This document shows positions 7,864-9,773 of a stretch of DNA of 9,773 bases, piece after piece. Origin of the DNA: Kiritimatiellales bacterium (GTDB lineage: Bacteria; Verrucomicrobiota; Kiritimatiellia; Kiritimatiellales; Pontiellaceae); the NCBI GenBank assembly GCA_015486775.1, contig WFRA01000089.1, forward strand, positions 1 to 9,773. The letters are read 5' to 3'. A program made the position numbers and the translations under genes. Under the pieces are notes generated by a model that saw nothing but the letters and a program-made list of their open reading frames with translations, was not told the DNA's origin and searched no databases. Numbering within the stretch: position 1 is the stretch's first letter; each line of letters starts with the position of its first letter.

Positions 7864-7872
7864 ACTATACCA
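7864..7872 (-). promoter_or_regulatory. tyrS: Candidate extended -10 promoter for tyrS-yebC-trpB
   Basis: On the minus strand TGGTATAGT matches the extended -10 consensus TGnTATAAT with one difference. A T-tract follows directly. Transcription would start near 7857 and leave a leader of about 65 nt before the tyrS ATG. No good -35 hexamer lies 17 bp upstream (TTCTGG/TCTGGC at best), which is acceptable for extended -10 promoters. Confidence 0.4.
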
Positions 7873-7984
7873 ATCGCAAGAAGGAGGCCAGAAGTTGCTA
7901 CACAGGGCAAACCCTTCGAGGAAAACGGAATCGCATCCGAATATCCTTGAGTGTTTCATCGCCAAGCAGCTTTAACAAACAGCA

Positions 7985-8015
7985 CGACCGCATCGGCAAA
8001 AAACCGGTGCGGTCG
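7985..8015 (-). terminator. Strong 12-bp hairpin downstream of the DUF2007-like gene
   Basis: Arms cgaccgcatcgg (7985-7996) and ccggtgcggtcg (8004-8015) pair over 12 positions around a 7-nt loop caaaaaa; the one imperfect pair (7993/8007) is U-G in plus-strand RNA and A-C in minus-strand RNA. It lies 90 nt past the stop of the minus gene at 8106, and the minus RNA continues with UGCUGUUUGUU, a weak U-rich tail. A terminator for that gene is the best reading. No T-run follows on the plus strand, and the better pairing there leaves the orientation open. Confidence 0.45.
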
Positions 8016-8017
8016 AC

Positions 8018-8111
8018 CTTGCGTAGCCATTCCCGTCGTAAAATGCTCTACGACATCAATTTGGTCGGCAACAACTATGTGCATATCAAGCCGCTGGTAC
8101 CCGACTTATAA
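8018..8111 (+). pseudogene. Possible remnant: coding-like C-terminal tail
   Basis: The plus frame ending in TAA at 8109-8111 reads LRSHSRRKMLYDINLVGNNY then VHIKPLVPDL. Its codons (TAC GAC ATC AAT, GGC AAC AAC TAT) and residue mix look like a real protein C-terminus, not a shadow, because no gene lies on the opposite strand here. An ATG at 8042 would give only 22 residues and has no ribosome site. The frame upstream passes through the 12-bp hairpin and then loses protein character. It overlaps the last codons of the convergent gene at 8106 by 6 bp. I do not recognise the family; chance remains possible. Confidence 0.22.
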
Positions 8112-8930
8112 TTCACATGCAATTTGCTTCAAGAGATCCAGGCTGACGGGCTGGCCGGAAGGCGATGTCATCATCAGGACAAATCCATTCGAGTTGCTCA
8201 ACGTCATTTTATAGCTCCTGCCATTACTGAGCGTTACAACGCAGCTTTCAAAAACTTCGTTTTGATCTTGGTCTTTGTACTCGACATGCGAACCACTATC
8301 GAAGGCAATGTTGCAGGTTTCATAGACTCCATCTGCATCTTTATTTACATAGATCTCTTTCCCGTCGGGGATATACTTAATCAACTTATCCGTTCGCCCA
8401 TCATCGTTGGCATCAAACGATATGGAGGAAATCTTTCCATTTCGCAGGTAGTATGTGTACTTGAAAGGGTTGTTTTTGTTGCCCCCCCACTCAACGCGGC
8501 CAATCAAAAACCCATTTGCATCGAACTGCTCGCCATCCCGTCTCTGTTGCCCCTGCTTCCTTGAAGAAACATACAGCACACAGAGCAAAACATTCAGAAG
8601 TATGGAAAAAACCAAAAGGGAGGGAAGCAGAAGGTTGTGGACGGGCACTCTGGTTTGCTGCGCACTTCCTGCTGGCTCCTTTTCCTGCGAACCTTCTCGA
8701 AGCTCCTCAAAGTCTGGAGTACCCGTCTCCCAGTCAGCCAAGAGGCTGGCGGCGAGCTTATAATCAGATTCGTCGACCTTGATCACCCCCCAGCCATGCT
8801 GTCCTTGATAAATTCCATCGTAGGCCGTATCATGAAACGACAGCATGGCCGGATAAATCGAATTAGCCTCAAGCATAGCTTTAATCGCAAAAGCCACCGT
8901 TTCGTCTTCTGGCCTATACAATGTTCTCAT
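8106..8930 (-). CDS. DUF2007-like / transmembrane / acidic-repeat protein (unassigned)
   Basis: A 274-residue protein. I chose ATG 8930 (GGGA 7 nt upstream) over an in-frame TTG two codons earlier. Residues 1-67 resemble DUF2007 (putative signal-transducing protein): RTLYRPEDETVAFAIKAMLE, then QGQHGWGVIKVDESDYKLAA with the expected final LLADWE. Residues 68-97 are a polar linker. Residues 98-121 are one hydrophobic helix (LLLPSLLVFSILLNVLLCVLY). The C-terminal part should lie outside the cytoplasm and contains three acidic loops at an exact 23-residue period, starting near 172, 195 and 218: DANDDGRTD, NKDADGVYE and KDQDQNEVFE, each followed by a beta-like segment and a G-rich turn. The loops recall calcium-binding D-x-D-x-(D/N)-G motifs. 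Repeats two and three also share a Cys (ETC, ESC), perhaps a disulfide. Function is unknown; a membrane-tethered sensor is speculation. G+C is lower than in tyrS-trpB. Confidence 0.8.
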   Translation of the reverse strand: MRTLYRPEDETVAFAIKAMLEANSIYPAMLSFHDTAYDGIYQGQHGWGVIKVDESDYKLAASLLADWETGTPDFEELREGSQEKEPAGSAQQTRVPVHNLLLPSLLVFSILLNVLLCVLYVSSRKQGQQRRDGEQFDANGFLIGRVEWGGNKNNPFKYTYYLRNGKISSISFDANDDGRTDKLIKYIPDGKEIYVNKDADGVYETCNIAFDSGSHVEYKDQDQNEVFESCVVTLSNGRSYKMTLSNSNGFVLMMTSPSGQPVSLDLLKQIACEL

Positions 8931-9093
8931 TTGCAATTCCCATGTACAGTTTCGTGATTGTTTTTGATCTAGCAGTTTGGGCTGGGTGCAGGATTCGGTG
9001 TGGGATTTGGTTCAGGCGCCTGGGGTGGATTCAGACAGGGGCCGGATCGCGCCACCGCGCCCGGAAGTTGTCGAAGCTAACCAGGAACCGCTG
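8931..9093. other. Intergenic spacer with hairpin and palindrome
   Basis: The 163 bp between the two minus-strand membrane genes hold no gene. A hairpin at 9042-9064 (ccgg-at-cgcg, loop ccac, cgcg-c-ccgg) lies about 30 nt after the stop of the 4-TM gene but has no T-run on the minus strand, so a Rho-independent terminator is doubtful. CAGGCGCCTG at 9013-9022 is a perfect 10-bp palindrome. GGATT words recur at 8991, 9003 and 9026. Confidence 0.4.
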
Positions 9094-9600
9094 CTATTCT
9101 TTTCTTAACTTCTTTAGCACTCTCGCCCATCTGGCGGGCTTGGCAATCAATATGCAACCAAATATGATTTGCAAAACAACAGAAAGTAGATTTACACCGG
9201 AAACCAGAGGCTGATGGTCGGTGCTGTTTTTAGCGATTTGAAAGTCAACGAAAACACGGGGAAACGCGACAACAGCGCCAATTGCAAAATATACCCCCAT
9301 GCAGGCGAGTATGATTTTTATTATTTCCTCTGCGCCAAGTTCGCTCTGGGCAGATTCTGAAATGATTTCTGTTGTCAGCAAGTTATTTGTAAGTTTCCAC
9401 AGAAGGAGTGCTGCGGCCAAACCTAGCATGACACTTAGCAGCGAGATACTGATTATAATGGAAACGGGAGTATCATGCTGGCCAAAATAGCCGAGTTTAA
9501 GGCAAATCCCAACAAGTACAGGCAGGGATATGATGACCTGGGCTATGAGATAAACTGCAAAGCATTTGAGTGCTATGGCTGTGGTTTCTTTTCTAGTCAT
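9094..9600 (-). CDS. Four-helix membrane protein with internal duplication (unassigned)
   Basis: A 168-residue protein with ATG 9600-9598 and AGGA 7 nt upstream. Hydrophobic helices lie at about 8-33, 46-70, 93-116 and 133-154, so both ends are probably cytoplasmic: the N-terminus MTRKETT and the C-terminus KPARWARVLKKLRKE are basic, as the positive-inside rule expects. The halves are related: Cys13, Val16-Tyr17 and Pro27 match Cys100, Val103-Tyr104 and Pro114 at a constant offset of 87; Pro45 matches Pro131; and LLSV at 54-57 matches LLSV at 138-141. This points to tandem duplication of a 2-TM unit. I do not recognise the family and see no catalytic or ion-binding motif. It precedes the DUF2007-like gene by 163 bp on the same strand and may be transcribed with it. 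Base composition is A+T-richer than the left of the window. Confidence 0.82.
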   Translation of the reverse strand: MTRKETTAIALKCFAVYLIAQVIISLPVLVGICLKLGYFGQHDTPVSIIISISLLSVMLGLAAALLLWKLTNNLLTTEIISESAQSELGAEEIIKIILACMGVYFAIGAVVAFPRVFVDFQIAKNSTDHQPLVSGVNLLSVVLQIIFGCILIAKPARWARVLKKLRKE

Positions 9601-9737
9601 ACGCTTTTCCTATCTAAATCCGAAACAAAACTAAAATTCCAAATGCTAAAATTTAGAAATATCTCGCCCTGTCACCCATTTTGAAAATTTCTGATTTTGA
9701 GTTTGCTTGGGATTTCTGGTTTAGAAATTGGAATTTT
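9601..9737. repeat. A+T-rich word-repetitive intergenic DNA with inverted repeats
   Basis: The DNA upstream of the 4-TM gene is made of permuted words such as aaatcc, aaattcc, tttagaaat and gatttc. Visible repeats are the 10-bp inverted pair aaaattccaa (9633-9642) and ttggaatttt (9728-9737), the direct pair tttagaaat (9652-9660, 9720-9728), and a ctaaa-a-tttag palindrome (9646-9656). It must also carry the gene's promoter unless that gene is expressed from further right, but no clear -35/-10 pair stands out. Such degenerate A+T words recall interspersed intergenic repeats in some PVC and deltaproteobacterial genomes (memory only). Confidence 0.4.
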
Positions 9738-9758
9738 CCCTGATCGGCAAGATCGGGG
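9738..9758. repeat. 8-bp hairpin at the right edge
   Basis: ccctgatc (9738-9745) pairs with gatcgggg (9751-9758) around the loop ggcaa, with one T-G pair. No T-run follows on either strand. It may belong to the flanking gene beyond the edge or to the repeat region. Confidence 0.3.
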
Positions 9759-9773
9759 TTCAACCGGCCAGGC

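Larger units (their letters stand above)
7794..8105. other. Intergenic region upstream of tyrS
   Basis: These 312 bp hold no intact gene. They contain the tyrS leader and candidate promoter, the hairpin at 7985-8015 and a coding-like plus-strand tail reaching 8111. A Cys-rich 60-codon minus frame at 7783-7965 overlaps the tyrS start and promoter and is not credible. Elsewhere I see nothing, no tRNA included. Confidence 0.6.

Noticed and set aside
7783..7965. 60-codon minus frame upstream of tyrS
   Set aside because: Cys/Phe/Trp-rich, overlaps the tyrS start and the candidate promoter, and has no ribosome site.
6528..8111. Plus-strand open frame of 527 codons
   Set aside because: Antisense shadow of tyrS for most of its length. 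Only its last 30 or so codons lie opposite no gene and are treated separately.
9751..9773. ggggttcaacc resembling a tRNA T-loop at the right edge
   Set aside because: The flanking bases do not form the 5-bp T-stem and no acceptor or anticodon arm precedes it.
1..9773. CRISPR array, rRNA, tRNA or riboswitch
   Set aside because: No regularly spaced direct repeats, no conserved rRNA blocks, no cloverleaf and no T-box motif before tyrS were found by reading both strands.

Overview
The window is bacterial chromosome: densely coding, about 60% G+C over most of its length, with Shine-Dalgarno-led genes. No single gene fixes the taxon. A PhoPQ-related secreted hydrolase, a DNA-binding/EIIA fusion beside a CBS-domain antiporter, and the codon style would fit the Planctomycetes-Verrucomicrobia-Chlamydiae group, perhaps a Kiritimatiellota (Pontiella-like) organism. 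That placement is inference, not shown by the sequence.

Layout. (1) 1-1235, minus: the 5' part of a secreted alpha/beta hydrolase of the PhoPQ-activated pathogenicity-related family, running off the left edge. (2) 1425-4110, plus: a tight three-gene unit of an HTH-EIIA fusion regulator, a cation:proton antiporter with a C-terminal CBS pair, and a YjdM/PhnA-type zinc-ribbon protein. Gaps are 5 and 22 nt, so they are probably co-transcribed. (3) 4111-4546: about 436 bp without an intact gene, holding what looks like the decayed C-terminus of a transposase on the minus strand. (4) 7793 down to 4547, minus: a housekeeping run tyrS - yebC - trpB, probably driven from an extended -10 promoter near 7868. 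No trpA follows trpB; the transposase debris sits there instead. (5) 7794-8105: the tyrS leader, a strong 12-bp hairpin, and a short coding-like tail on the plus strand. (6) 9600 down to 8106, minus: two unassigned membrane-protein genes with lower G+C. One is a 4-TM protein built from a duplicated 2-TM unit. The other joins a DUF2007-like N-terminal domain, one TM helix and three 23-residue acidic repeats resembling calcium-binding loops. (7) 9601-9773: A+T-rich, word-repetitive intergenic DNA with inverted repeats.

How the genes may work together. The HTH-EIIA/antiporter unit suggests ion homeostasis under control of a phosphotransferase-type regulator. By analogy with PtsN control of K+ transport, the EIIA may act on the antiporter, on transcription, or on both. 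tyrS-yebC-trpB links aromatic amino-acid use (Tyr-tRNA charging, Trp synthesis) to the translation/regulatory factor YebC. The two right-hand genes may be accessory or horizontally acquired. The best candidates for something little described are the DUF2007-TM-repeat protein and its 4-TM neighbour.
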